Shown here piece after piece: positions 55,050 through 64,000 of a DNA stretch of 64,000 nt. Location of the stretch: NCBI RefSeq assembly GCF_028583425.1, contig NC_072791.1:29519368-29583367 (forward strand), read 5' to 3'. The stretch comes from Eublepharis macularius. Its lineage: Eukaryota; Chordata; Lepidosauria; Squamata; Eublepharidae. Within the stretch, counting starts at the first letter, position 1; each line of letters starts with the position of its first letter. The notes beneath the pieces were generated by a model. That model did no database searches and had not been told where the DNA came from. It saw only the letters and a program-made list of their open reading frames with translations. A program made the translations under genes and the position numbers.

Positions 55050-56163
55050 AAAACAGTTCGAAGAACCTAATTTATTGGACTATGACTAGAGGTGTACAGC
55101 ACAATGTATATGCTTGAACATAAAATATAATTTTCAGCTTAGAAGCTGAAACATTAAGAAGCCTGATATATGGATATTTTCAAAAAGAGCTTCCAACACC
55201 CTGCCTCCATTTTACTTCTTACATGAAAGAATTCTACTTGCTTATTTCTCTATATGAAGACATAGTAATCTTCAATGAAGCAGAAATCACCTCTGATCTT
55301 GAGAAAATACAACAATTTGTAACTTTGGGACAAACACTTCTGAAGGTTAAATGCCCGGTAACGGCTTGCAAGGGCAGGATCCCAAGTGGTTTGTACACTT
55401 ATTGTAAAATGAGTCACAACAATGAGAAACTGCATTTGTGTTTCCAGAACCCATCCCTACATGTCCTGTTTGGAGCTACCACACTGCTAGTTTTAGAAGT
55501 TCACACACAGACGTGATGACGGTCAATGTGTATTAAATGAGGCAGTCTTTTTGGACGAGGTAGAAGGCTATTACTTTCTCATTTTTAATCCAGATTTTTT
55601 AGAGTTCTCCAAAACCCTCTAACGGGATTAGAAAAAATGGCTGTGGTATTTGTTTTCAGCATGAGAAATAAGTCTTATGTATTTACTCCATATGAATCAA
55701 ATGGAATTACGTTCCATATATATTATCTGATTGGAAACTTAAAAGCCCAGTTTGAACTTATATCATCATTATTTACTTTTTCTTTCACTTAGATGCAAGA
55801 GAAATCCAAATACTATCTGCCTGGGTTGTACACAGAACACAATTTGCAAGATACAAAGACTATACAGGGTGAGGGGAGTTTCTATGGATGATTCCTGAAT
55901 CCTGACTCAAGAAAAATACACAAAGCAATACAAAACAGAAGTGAGCGTCTTATGCTGTTTGACTCCAAGCATCTGATTTACAGTGCAGTGGTTATACTTA
56001 AATATTCCATGACAGAACATTTTCACGCTCAGACAAGAAGATATGGTGAATGGTGATAAACCTCATTGTCAGTTCAAAAAGTTGCCTTTTTGAGCTAATT
56101 ATATAAGGCTTTTTTGGTAACAAGTTATCAAGAGCTGTCTTTGTTAAAGTCACAGAGGCTTGT
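55050..56163 (-). other. GLRX5: Probable GLRX5 3' untranslated region
   Basis: Starts directly after the stop codon. A canonical AATAAA on the minus strand (55071-55076) is the first one well past the stop and would give a 3' UTR of about 1.1 kb. An AATAAA overlapping the stop itself (56163-56168) is too early to be the main site. Another occurs near 54320. The stretch has no obvious interspersed repeat, which fits transcribed UTR. The true cleavage site cannot be set from sequence alone. Confidence 0.5.
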
Positions 56164-56342
56164 TTATTTTTTGCCATGGTCTTTCTCCGAATCCAACAGT
56201 GCCGAGCGAATTCCCAGTTTCTTCAGTTCTTCCACTAGATCTCCACTCTGATGCATCTGGAGAAGTATGTCACATCCTCCCACAAATTCCCCATTGAGAA
56301 ATACTTGAGGGATAGTAGGCCAGTTGGAATAGTTTTTAATTC
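56164..56342 (-). CDS. GLRX5: GLRX5 exon 2 (coding part) with stop codon
   Basis: Completes codon 102 and codes residues 103-160, ending in TAA at 56164-56166. The acceptor is a pyrimidine-rich tract ending TGATTCAG, with the exon opening GAATTAAAAAC. It carries the glutathione- and cluster-binding part of the fold: WPTIPQ (109-114, with the cis-Pro loop), [10 protein letters not shown] (117-126) and the C-terminal helix [10 protein letters not shown]. The protein totals 160 residues, close to the 157 of human GLRX5. All recognised functional residues are present and the frame is unbroken, so the gene looks functional. The two-exon layout matches the vertebrate gene. Confidence 0.96.
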
Positions 56343-56884
56343 CTGAATCAGAAAACAAAGGCAGGTTAAGTCAAACGTTCCCAAACACATTAGACAACAT
56401 ACTGTTTCAGAAAGCCTCAAACAGGGAGTAGGTAGAGAAAACAGTTGACCCTATATGGAGTAAGTAATATAGAAGACACAATTTTGCATGCCATATATTA
56501 CCCTTTCTTCCCTCTTTTCTTCTACCACTGCTAAAGGCTACAGTCTGAAGAATGCTTTCCTGGGAGCAAACCCTGTTATACAAAATGGGGCTTACTTCTG
56601 GGCAGACTTGCTTAAGATTTCTCCCAAAACCTCCTCTGGATGGGGTCTTTTTCACTTTTGGAAAGAAAAAAAATACTGTTCTTTATATGGACAGTATTTT
56701 ATGTAAGGCTTAACGGTTACAGCAGTTATACTCAGTGGCTGAGGAACCACTCTGGGTCTTTTGAGCACCGTTTCCCAATGTGGCACCTGCCCATGTTTCA
56801 GGAATGTACCTGGTACAGCCTGTGGTTCTCAGATGATTCCCACCTTGAAGCAGCCACCACTAGAGGAATGGATACGCTGCAAGC

Positions 56885-57140
56885 CTTCCTGAGAACCAGT
56901 TTGGTATAGTGGTTAAGAGCACAGGACTCTAATCTGGAGAACTGGGTTCGATTCCCCACTCCTCCACTTGAAGCCAGCTGGGTGACCTTGGGTCAGTCAC
57001 AGCTTCTAGCTCTCTTAGCCCCACCCATCTCACAGGGTGTTTTGTTGTGGGGATTATAATAACATACTTTGTAAACCGCTCTGAGTGGGTAAGTCATTCT
57101 GAAGGGCGGTATATAAATCAAATGTTGTTGTTGTTACTAC
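56885..57140 (+). mobile_element. Sauria-type SINE, full length (in GLRX5 intron)
   Basis: AGTTTGGTATAGTGGTTAAG (A box), GGGTTCGATTCCCC (B box), CCACTTGAAGCCAGCTGG, CACAGGGTGTTTTGTTG, GTAAACCGCTCTGAGTGG, GGCGGTATATAAATCAAATG, (TTG)n. Opposite in orientation to GLRX5. Confidence 0.92.
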
Positions 57141-58439
57141 TCCTGAGGTGCAGACCTCATGACAGATATGGAAGTAAATGTGGCTCTTTTGGCTGATGAT
57201 AATTGTGAATGTACCCAAGGCTAACCTTTGTGGTCATTTGAAATTAGGTTTTTCATTCTCATACTCAAACTTACTACTCTAGCTATATTATTGTGTGGGA
57301 GATAGGAGGGTATGAGATTCCAAGATTGGAGACAGGGATATGAAGGATCTAGTAAGTTTACAGGAGATACGATTTCATGGGGAAAAAACAAAAACTGACA
57401 TAACAAAGGGTGCAATTTCAGCTTCACTGCTATTCATTTGTTTATGAACAGGTGTTGGCAAGATTCAAATTTCATCTCTGTACCCTTGCCAACATAGCAG
57501 AAACTATGTACAATGTTCTTCAATGCAAGAAACAGAAATCATTTTAGAAAACCCTACTACTTCTTGGGACTTATTTGCAACAAATATACTCTGTTTCTAT
57601 ATCTGAATGCCTTCCTACACATCCTATTCGGCGAATGAGATTCTTTCCAAATTCTTTATCTTTTCTTAACAGACCTTGGAGTTCAGGGAGTGGTTACGCC
57701 AGAAAAGTCTTCTGACGCAATCTGCAGTTTCACAACTAAGTTCAAGGTCATAATTCTGAAGGTTTTGCGCAGCTGACATGAAATTAAGCAGTACTACTTT
57801 GACACTGACACTCCTGAAAGGGCTAATGTGAATGCCACTAAATCCTTCTATCACGCCTGAAGCCAGGGTCCGTCAGCCTATGAAAAAGAAGTTATGCCAA
57901 GGGTCCTAGCTGAGTCTTCAGGAAACAAGATTTCAAAAATGTTGAAACAACTTTACTGTATTAGCTTTCTTCCTTGCAAAATTTCCAAAATGAAAACTAT
58001 TAAATTAATTTCATGCATTCTCACGACTGACCTTGACTCTAGGAGCCAGTCCCATTTTTTTCCAAGCCTTCAGTGATTTGAGTTTTAATGACTTGTTACT
58101 GTTATATATAAAATTTCTGGAAATTTTGAAAGTACAAAAAAATTGTGTAAAGGAGGATGAGTTTCAACCAATTGGGATTGGAGATGCTAAACAGGATGTG
58201 TACAAAAGTAGCATACTCCTATAGCATTCTTCTTTAATTAGTGATCTGGAACTTAAGTGGTTCCCTACTCCAATTTAAGGACAATCATCAGTAGGACTGC
58301 CACCATGTTATTTTTGAGATTACCATTTAGTAAAAGGGTGGGGGAGATGGAAAAGGGTGCCAACAGCACAAAAGAAAAGAATACTAGCTTTCATACAACC
58401 TAGTCTCACACATGTTCACTCAAAATCAAGTCACTTATT

Positions 58440-58575
58440 TCTTTCTCTTATTTCTTTCTCCTCCCTCCTTAAACTACCTCACAGGTCTGTTGTGAGGATA
58501 AAACAGAAGAGACGAGAGTGATGTTGTGAGCTGCTTTTGGATCCTGGTTGGGAAGGAAAATTGGGTATAATTTTT
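58440..58575 (+). mobile_element. tRNA-SINE 3' half
   Basis: AACTACCTCACAGGTCTGTTGTGAGGATAAAACAGAAGAG, GCTGCTTTTGGATCCTGG, a TTGGGTATAATTTTTTTAAA tail. Confidence 0.75.
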
Positions 58576-58599
58576 TTAAAAAATTTAAAAAAACCCTTC

Positions 58600-58855
58600 T
58601 GGGAACATAAAAATATTCATGCTGCATCCAAACCATGATCCAGTTAGTCCAACATCCTGCTTCATGCAGTGGTAAGGCAGAAACAATTTGCAGAAGCAAG
58701 AAGTCTGCTTTGTTAACCCCCCTCCCCCATAGTATTCAGAGGAAAAGCATGCCTAACAGCCACTGAAGGATCTATCCGACATGAATATACTAATCTCCTT
58801 TTAAAGACAACAAAACCTGGGGCCATGACTTCAGTCCAGTTTCAGGTAGATTGGT
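58600..58855 (-). mobile_element. CR1 LINE 3' tail, diverged
   Basis: GGGAACATAAAAATATTCATGC, CCAGTTAGTCCAACATCCTGC and CAGCCACTGAAGGATC echo the 3' UTR of the CR1 at 9916. Confidence 0.6.
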
Positions 58856-58856
58856 C

Positions 58857-59045
58857 AGCAGTAGAACAGCAGGATTTGAGTGCAGTGGCACCTTAAAAGA
58901 TCAACAAATTTCAGGGTATAAGCTTTCAAGAGTCAAGCTCCTTTCCTCAGAGACCATGATCTTCAACTCTTGAAAGTTCATACTCTGAAAATCTTTTTGG
59001 TCTCTAAGGTGCCACTGGACTCAAATCCTCATGTTCTACTGCTAC
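58857..59045. mobile_element. Head-to-head pair of Penelope-like tails (in GLRX5 intron)
   Basis: Outer ends AGCAGTAGAACAGCAGGATTTGAG and its near inverse TCAAATCCTCATGTTCTACTGCT. Both arms carry the AAGGTGCCACTGGACTC block. The minus arm keeps a hammerhead-like set: GGUCU, CUGAGGA, AGGAG/CUCUU, GAAA, AGCU, U, AUACC (58915-58955). The plus arm is more worn. Confidence 0.72.
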
Positions 59046-59049
59046 TCAC

Positions 59050-59310
59050 CTATCCAAGTCAGTATGGTCTCCTCTGATCGGTAGCCTCTCCCCAGTGTCT
59101 CAGTTGATCCTTTAAAACTGGAGATGACCTCTGGCACTTTACACTGATGTAATACCACAAAGTACATAGCCTGTCCCTTCCCCCATTTTATCCTTATAAC
59201 CCTGGTCGGGAGGATAGGCGTGTGATTGTCACCCAACAAGCTTCCATAGCAGATTTGAACCTGTGACTTCGGGATCCTAACTGGACACTCTAACCACTAC
59301 AATGCACTGC
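59050..59310 (-). mobile_element. tRNA-derived SINE, worn
   Basis: Reversed: CCCATTTTATCCTTATAACCC, CACCCAACAAGCTTCCATAGC, GATTTGAACCTGTGACTTCG (B-box region) and ACACTCTAACCACTACAATGC (A-box region). Confidence 0.7.
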
Positions 59311-59436
59311 CCTGGGCTACAGATCACATACAGCAAAGTCATCCGAGGCGGGGCCTACGCTTCAGGGCTCTCTCTCAGGCAAGGAAGGGGCGAGGGGTCG
59401 GTAGAGGGTGATGGGGCCGGTCAGCGCAGCGCTGAC

Positions 59437-59740
59437 CTTGTCGTAGGTTGTGGTCCTGTAAGACGTCGTACGAGTGGTAGTCGGTGACGCCGTGCAAGCG
59501 CAGGATCTGCACCACCGCGTTGCTGAAACCGCACTGGGGCTGAGCCGGGGTGCCCTTCATGAAGACCACCACCGGGTGGGCGCGCACCAGCCTCCCCACC
59601 TCCTCCTCCGAAGGACCTGCGCCGCCAGCCCCGTCCCCCGCCGCCCCGCCTTGGCTCAGATACCGCGGGGTAAAAAGCAGCGGCCGCGACGCTGCCGACC
59701 GCCACAGAGCCGCTCGCAGGCGGCAAAGAGAGCCGTTCAT
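59437..59740 (-). CDS. GLRX5: GLRX5 exon 1 (coding part), mitochondrial glutaredoxin 5
   Basis: Codes residues 1-101 plus the first base of codon 102. Residues 1-30 are rich in Arg, Ser, Ala and Leu with almost no acid, as expected of a mitochondrial targeting sequence, followed by a Gly/Ala linker (31-42). The thioredoxin-fold glutaredoxin domain starts near residue 45. The monothiol active site CGFS is at 70-73 in the context [16 protein letters not shown], the hallmark of GLRX5. In vertebrates this protein binds a [2Fe-2S] cluster with glutathione and passes it on in mitochondrial iron-sulfur cluster assembly. The ATG has a G at -3 and is the first Met before the presequence. The exon ends CAAG at 59437, followed by donor GTCAGC. 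The join to exon 2 keeps phase and gives [11 protein letters not shown]. The exon lies in CpG-rich DNA. Family and exon structure make this close to certain. Confidence 0.96.
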
Positions 59741-60170
59741 GGCTGCCCTCAGGGAACTTCTCCTCAGTGACAGGCGATTCTTTCGCGTTCAGGCCCTCAC
59801 GAAGAGGCCCGCTATCGCCCCGCCCCTTCAGCTAATACTGTTCCGTGACGGGAGCCGGCGTCTTTCAATCAATCTCAAGACCCCAATCAGGTCAGAGAAA
59901 GGCTGCTCGCGAGGCCAAGCCCCGCCACACCAACGGATATTGGGAGAAAACACACGGAAACACAGAACTCGGATTGGTTCGCTCTGCCTACGTCCTAGCC
60001 AATCGCAACGCATCTCCTTTGGGGGGGCCTTTAAAATCGCTCCCCACAACGATGCATGGCTTTTTTCTTGACGAAGTGTTAAAAATACAACGACTCTCCT
60101 CGTGATTGGAGTTCTTCCTTGTCAATCAAAGCGGAGGGCATCTTTATACAAAGGACGGTGATACTTTTTT
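59741..60170. promoter_or_regulatory. Bidirectional CpG-rich promoter of GLRX5 and a divergent transcript
   Basis: The interval between the GLRX5 ATG and the putative plus-strand first exon is rich in CpG, continuing through exon 1 from about 59360. It has CCAAT boxes in both orientations: CCAAT at 59883-59887 and 59999-60003, ATTGG at 59973-59977 and 60105-60109. Multiple spaced CCAAT boxes without a clear TATA box are typical of NF-Y-driven housekeeping bidirectional promoters. Housekeeping expression fits GLRX5. Exact start sites are not visible. Confidence 0.6.
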
Positions 60171-60287
60171 TTGTTGTTTGTGGGAAGAAGGAAGGGGAAG
60201 CTCCATTGGAGGTTGCCTGTTTCCGTTTCCGGCCGTTGATCTTGTGGGTGAGATTTGCCGGTCGGGCTTTCAATGAGCTTGTGAGAG
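60171..60287 (+). ncRNA. Putative first exon of a divergent transcript (SNHG10-like position)
   Basis: A consensus splice donor, GAG|GTAAGTGAG, lies at 60288-60293, about 550 bp from the GLRX5 start and on the opposite strand. The exon would be non-coding or short-coding, with pyrimidine-rich stretches upstream (CTGTTTCCGTTTCC) like those at starts of snoRNA host genes. In mammals GLRX5 is divergent from SNHG10, which hosts the Cajal-body RNA SCARNA13. Position is the only support. I could not recognise the SCARNA13 sequence in 60290-64000, and the 5' end given here is a guess. Confidence 0.35.
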
Positions 60288-60639
60288 GTAAGTGAGACTG
60301 GAGGGAAAGGGGGTTAAGTTGCTTTAATATGTCAGCCTTACAACTGCTTATGCTCTGTTCAGTCATTTCTCCAAATCTTTATTGGATTTCTACTGGCCTT
60401 AAATATTTATACATTTGCATTTATCTACCTCATCGCATGTTTTGCTGAAATGTCTTTGAAATTGACTGTACCGACCCACAATGTATAATCACTTGCGTCT
60501 CAGTGAGGAAGACAATAAATAATAGAAAGAAAAGTAACGTTATTTACGTGCGCTGTGGGTGTGCGTGTGATTTTGCTGCACCTCAGTACAGGAACGTTCT
60601 GGTGAATTTTAAGTAAGGGGTGCTTGCTTCATGGGGGAG

Positions 60640-60895
60640 CTATGATTGCTTATCTCCAGTGGGGCCTGAAGTTCTCCCGGAATTACAATTGATATCCAGA
60701 CAGCAGAGATCTGTTCCCCTGCAGGAAATGGCTGCTGTGGAGGATCAGCTCCATGGCCTTATAGCTTGCTGAGGTCCCCCCTCCTCTCCAGAACTTGCCC
60801 TTACCAGGCTCTACCCCCAAGTCTCCAGGAAGTTTCCAACATGCTTTGCCTTTAGCCAGCCCCTGGTCCAATCTCTGGCATCTCTATTTGAAAAA
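60640..60895 (+). repeat. Interspersed repeat, GGTTGCCAACCTCCAGG family
   Basis: CCGGAATTACAATTGATATCC, GGAAATGGCTGCTGTGGAGG, AAGTCTCCAGGAAGTTTCC. 60300-60635 shows nothing I can name. Confidence 0.7.
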
Positions 60896-61169
60896 TATCA
60901 GGCAGTCATGCAGTTTAATAAAACCATTAACTCTGGAATGACATGAAGGAGATTGTTGACTTTGGACTATTATTCTCTTAATTTAGATACTGAATAGTCT
61001 CTCATTCCAAGAACATTTTCTTAACTCAGAAGTTAAGTTCAGTGTGGCTTACTACCCAAATACGGGTTTTGCAGCTTGTTGATATATCTTTCCTGCATGT
61101 GTTGGTTTTCCCTTTTCCTTTTGCAGTGAGACTTCTCTGGTTACAGCACATTATTACAGCCTCCTCCCA

Positions 61170-61360
61170 AGAGAAGAGTAGCTGTGTTTGGTTAGACCAA
61201 TGACACATGTAGTCCAACATCTTTATGTACAGTGACCAGCCAGATGACTCTGAAAGGTCTACAGACAACGCAAGGAGACCTGAGCCTTTGTCCTTGTTGC
61301 CCCCAGCACTAGTATTCAAAGGGCTGCTGCCTCTGAACATGGCCGGAGGGGGGGCAATTT
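61170..61360 (-). mobile_element. CR1 LINE 3' tail, diverged
   Basis: GGTTAGACCAATGACACATGTAGTCCAACATC and AACATGGCC words in the CR1 3' UTR order, reversed. Confidence 0.5.
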
Positions 61361-61384
61361 CCATTTAGTCATTGGGCTGTGGAG

Positions 61385-61965
61385 CATTATTTTTTGTGTA
61401 TTGTCTGCCTTTTCACTGAGACCCAAGTCAGCTTACACAGTGTAAGTCAATATGATCAATAACTGAGACATTGTGTGAACAATACAATAGGGTATGCATT
61501 GCAAAAATCTAAAAAGAAGCATACGTTCAGATCCAAAAATACAGAGATAGGCCTTGCAGAAACAAAGCATCAGTAGCTTGTCATGACATATTAAAAAGTG
61601 TGAAAATTATCCAGCAGGAGCATATCTATATCAACAGACAGTACTTAGTAGTATAGTCTGCAGTCTCTATTCCTTCACCAAGCATTTCTCTGAACCATTT
61701 TCTTGCAGCTCTGCTCTATAGCCTGAATAAAAAGGCCCTCCTGAATAGTTCAGTTTTGCATAGTTAGCAGAAAGCTAAGAGAGTGGGGGCTTTCCTGACC
61801 TCTTCAGGCAGACCACTACAGAGAACGTGCATGCACAGGCAGCTGTTTATTTTGCTCATTTGTAGGGTACTATCTGCAGAAGGCCATATTCAGATGAACA
61901 AAGCTACCTAGTAGAGCACAGGGGGAGAGGCAGTCCTGTAGATATGAGAGGCCAAGGCCATGCCT
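61385..61965 (-). mobile_element. L2-like LINE 3' end and UTR
   Basis: GTGTATTGTCTGCCTTTTCACTGAGACCC (3' end, reversed), the UTR words shared with 16034, then coding remnants near 61720-61960 (CTCTTCAGGCAGACC, AGGGGGAGAGGCAGTCCTGTAG). Confidence 0.75.
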
Positions 61966-62899
61966 CCATGCTGCATTTTGCGGGGCATGTTGGGCTGCAT
62001 TGGGTGGGGGAGGCAAGAAAGTTGTGACAAACACTCCATTGTTGGATCTACTCAAAGTGCTTGAAGTAGCTGGCACTTGAAGTACTTACCTCAGTTAACA
62101 AAATGAGCAAAATGTGAAGAGTGGGGTAAAAAGCTTATCTCACACCTGTAGATGAGTTCAAATTCCTGGCTTTTTTGGGCAGAGATGTCTGCTGAGGAAT
62201 ATCCTGTCACATGCTTTGGAGCAGTGAGGGACATTGCTTCTTTTCGTGTAGGTGTATTTACTGCCATTTACTTCTGGATAAAATAAGTAGGAGGAGTGAA
62301 TGTCTAGATGAAAATTTCCACTTTTATACATACTGTTCCACAGATGGCTTTGCCAATTACATCATTATGATGGGCTGTTTGGCCACATTAGATTGCCTGC
62401 TGAAATAATTTTCTCTGGAGGATGCTGATGTTAAAATGCTTTGGGACGGAGCCAGCCAGCTTTTCTACTCAATCTCAATTCCTTCTTACCACAGCCTGTG
62501 TTCTCTATAGCTTTTGTCCATGCAGGGCCCATGATCAATGGCAAACCCTTTTTGGTAGTTAAAGGGGACTGTCTTTCTCTTTTTTCCCCAGCAGACAATG
62601 TGGCTGGACCCAGTAACTGAGATTTAGGGCCGCTTTGATAAAAATGTGCCTGAATGTGTCTGGGGCAACATATTTGTTTGGATGAACCAAAACACAAAAA
62701 TACTAGTTTTCCCATGTGTTGAAAAAAATAGCATTTTTTCAGCTGTCCTGTTTTCAAGCTAGGTTTTTAAATACCTAACTTTTAAACCCTTTCCACGAAT
62801 GCCAACTATTAAATAAAACTGCAATGTTTGGTGGAAATCACTTGCCTTTATTTTAACCTGAGAATCTCTTACTTCTGTTTTTTTGTTGTTTAAAAAGAA

Positions 62900-63960
62900 T
62901 AACATGGGAAGATTTGTAACAAAGAAGAAAGACGTATATAAAGAAAACGAGAAGTCCAGTGCCCTTTGGACAACAAAATACTAGTAGGAAAGAATTCTGA
63001 ATACATCCATCATGGCATAGTTGCTGCTCCAGAAAAATGCAGGTTAAGGTATCATTACATCACAAGCACAGAAACACATTTGACAAACTGGAGAAGAGTC
63101 AAAGATAACTGAAGGCAAAATATCTGAAGTGCAGATGTGTCTTGAAGATAAAACTCAGAAGGTCTCAGCAAGCATTGATTGGAGCTCAGAAGACTGGATT
63201 AGAGTGCTGTTCTTTCTCTTATGGCGAGTTCATTAAAGAGAGCTTACTGGTGACCTGTGAAGAAGTCTATCCAGAGAAGAGCTCATCTTCACCAGCCAGA
63301 TCCCTTAAAAGCTGTTATAGTCTAACAAGTACATAATGCTGTTCTTAATTTTGGAAAGTAGATGCAGAAGGAATGAGCTCACTGGTTCTGTGGCTGTACA
63401 CACAGGCATCAAAGAGACTCTTAGATCAGTAGAATGCTCTTGGTGAGGTGGCCACATTAGGTGAGATTGGTGTTCATGTGCCCTTCAGTCAGGAGCACTG
63501 GAACATCGTGGCTCAACTGGTACAGATCCTGAAGCCTTCAAGAATGCCACAGAGACCCTCAGTGCTACCACCACTACTTTGAGCCAGGTTATTCCCATTG
63601 TCATGTTTTGGGGCCAAAAGATGGTGGGCTTCCTTAGTGGGCATTCGTTGAGGTCAGAGGAGCTTCACCTCGTGGTGAAAGTGGAGGCCCTTGTGCACAG
63701 ATTGCAGGAAGAAATCGTGGAACAGCTGGTGTACGTGCTGGCCAGAGTCTGGAGTAAATGCTAACCACAATGTGCAACCTCAGGGTAAGAGGGAGCATAG
63801 CCCTTCGCTCTGCTTCTCTGAGCCACTGGAAACTGAAGCTAGTGGAGAGGGCACACCAGCAAAAGGGTTGTCAGGAAGAGGAGCAGGAAACACTCTTGCA
63901 CTCCCAGCAACAACTGCTCTACCAGCATCCTAGCAGAATCAGCTCTGCCAGCAGCATGGT
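62900..63960 (+). pseudogene. Decayed hAT-type transposase
   Basis: Pieces of a hAT/ZBED-like transposase in order: SFSYGEFIKESLLVTCEEVYPEKS (about 63217-63290), similar to the N-terminal region of GTF2IRD2/ZBED-type transposase derivatives; then EHWNIVAQLVQILKP (63493-63537), a frameshift, FKNATETLSATTTTLSQVIPIVMF (to about 63608) and ELHLVVKVEALVHRLQEEIVEQLVYVLARV (about 63660-63755). This order matches the insert and C-terminal part of hAT transposases (W..., L.PF..AT..LS....T.S.VIP). Stops and at least one frameshift rule out function. 62100-62880 holds no gene I can support. Confidence 0.55.
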
Positions 63961-64000
63961 GGCTGCTCCCGGACAGACTGCTGCAGTGCAGGCTAGGTGG

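Larger units (their letters stand above)
56343..59436 (-). other. GLRX5: GLRX5 intron 1
   Basis: GT (59435-59436) to AG (56343-56344) intron of about 3.1 kb. It holds a Sauria-type SINE (56885-57140), SINE fragments (58440-58575 and 59050-59310), a worn CR1 tail (about 58600-58855) and a palindromic PLE tail pair (58857-59045). The rest, about 57150-58430, shows nothing I can name. Retaining the intron would add about 20 unrelated residues after residue 102 before a stop, so splicing is required. Confidence 0.9.

Noticed and set aside
59550-60071. A 173-codon plus-strand frame opposite GLRX5 exon 1
   Set aside because: It is antisense to exon 1 and the CpG island, with no domain. High GC explains the length.
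60290-63000. A SCARNA13-type H/ACA RNA in the putative divergent intron
   Set aside because: ACA and pyrimidine-tract signals near 62590-62680 were considered, but no convincing double hairpin or H box could be assigned by eye.

Overview
The window is vertebrate nuclear DNA, most likely from a squamate reptile and probably a gecko. It carries four Sauria-type tRNA-SINE copies with a (GTT)n tail, CR1 tails, 5S-rRNA-derived SINEs, Penelope-like element (PLE) tails, and L2-, L1- and R4/Dong-like LINE pieces. The repeat mix is the basis of this call; species identity is inference.

Only one host protein gene is recognisable: GLRX5, the mitochondrial monothiol glutaredoxin, on the minus strand. 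Exon 1 is 59437-59740 and exon 2 is 56164-56342, with an intron of about 3.1 kb full of SINE, CR1 and PLE debris. Together they give a 160-residue protein with the CGFS active site. Its start lies in a CpG-rich, CCAAT-box-rich interval (about 59360-60170). On the other side there is a plausible first exon and splice donor for a divergent plus-strand transcript (donor at 60288). In mammals GLRX5 is head-to-head with the non-coding host gene SNHG10, so this may be its counterpart.

The 55 kb downstream of GLRX5 (coordinates 1-55000) shows no host exon I can support. It is an intergenic desert filled with nested mobile elements. The largest is a 5'-truncated CR1 (9916-12598, minus) with an unbroken frame of about 820 codons covering the end of the endonuclease, the reverse transcriptase and the C-terminus. 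An L2-like LINE (16034-18055) is interrupted by a 484-bp GC-rich insert flanked by a 13-bp duplication. An L1-like 3' half (about 21110-22861) sits inside a small terminal-inverted-repeat element. Several non-autonomous DNA transposons have exact target duplications: hAT types at 791-1050, 19198-19585 and 32913-33727 (8 bp each), and a TTAA type at 39199-39807.

The most interesting pattern is in the PLE tails. At least eight of them (3588-4062, 5850-5985, 6498-6724, 19053-19197, 27604-27690, 31025-31135, 38222-38385, 58857-59045) share a hammerhead-ribozyme-like core: CUGANGA, a short stem II, GAAA, a palindromic 4-nt stem III, then a strand that closes stem I. Stem I and stem II change in a compensating way between subfamilies. 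In three loci two such units face head-to-head. In one (6498-6724) both copies are identical and the unit has a 13-bp target duplication.

The right end (60300-64000) is intronic or intergenic, with CR1 and L2-like fragments and a decayed hAT transposase (about 62900-63960). Stretches not listed below hold no structure I can name.
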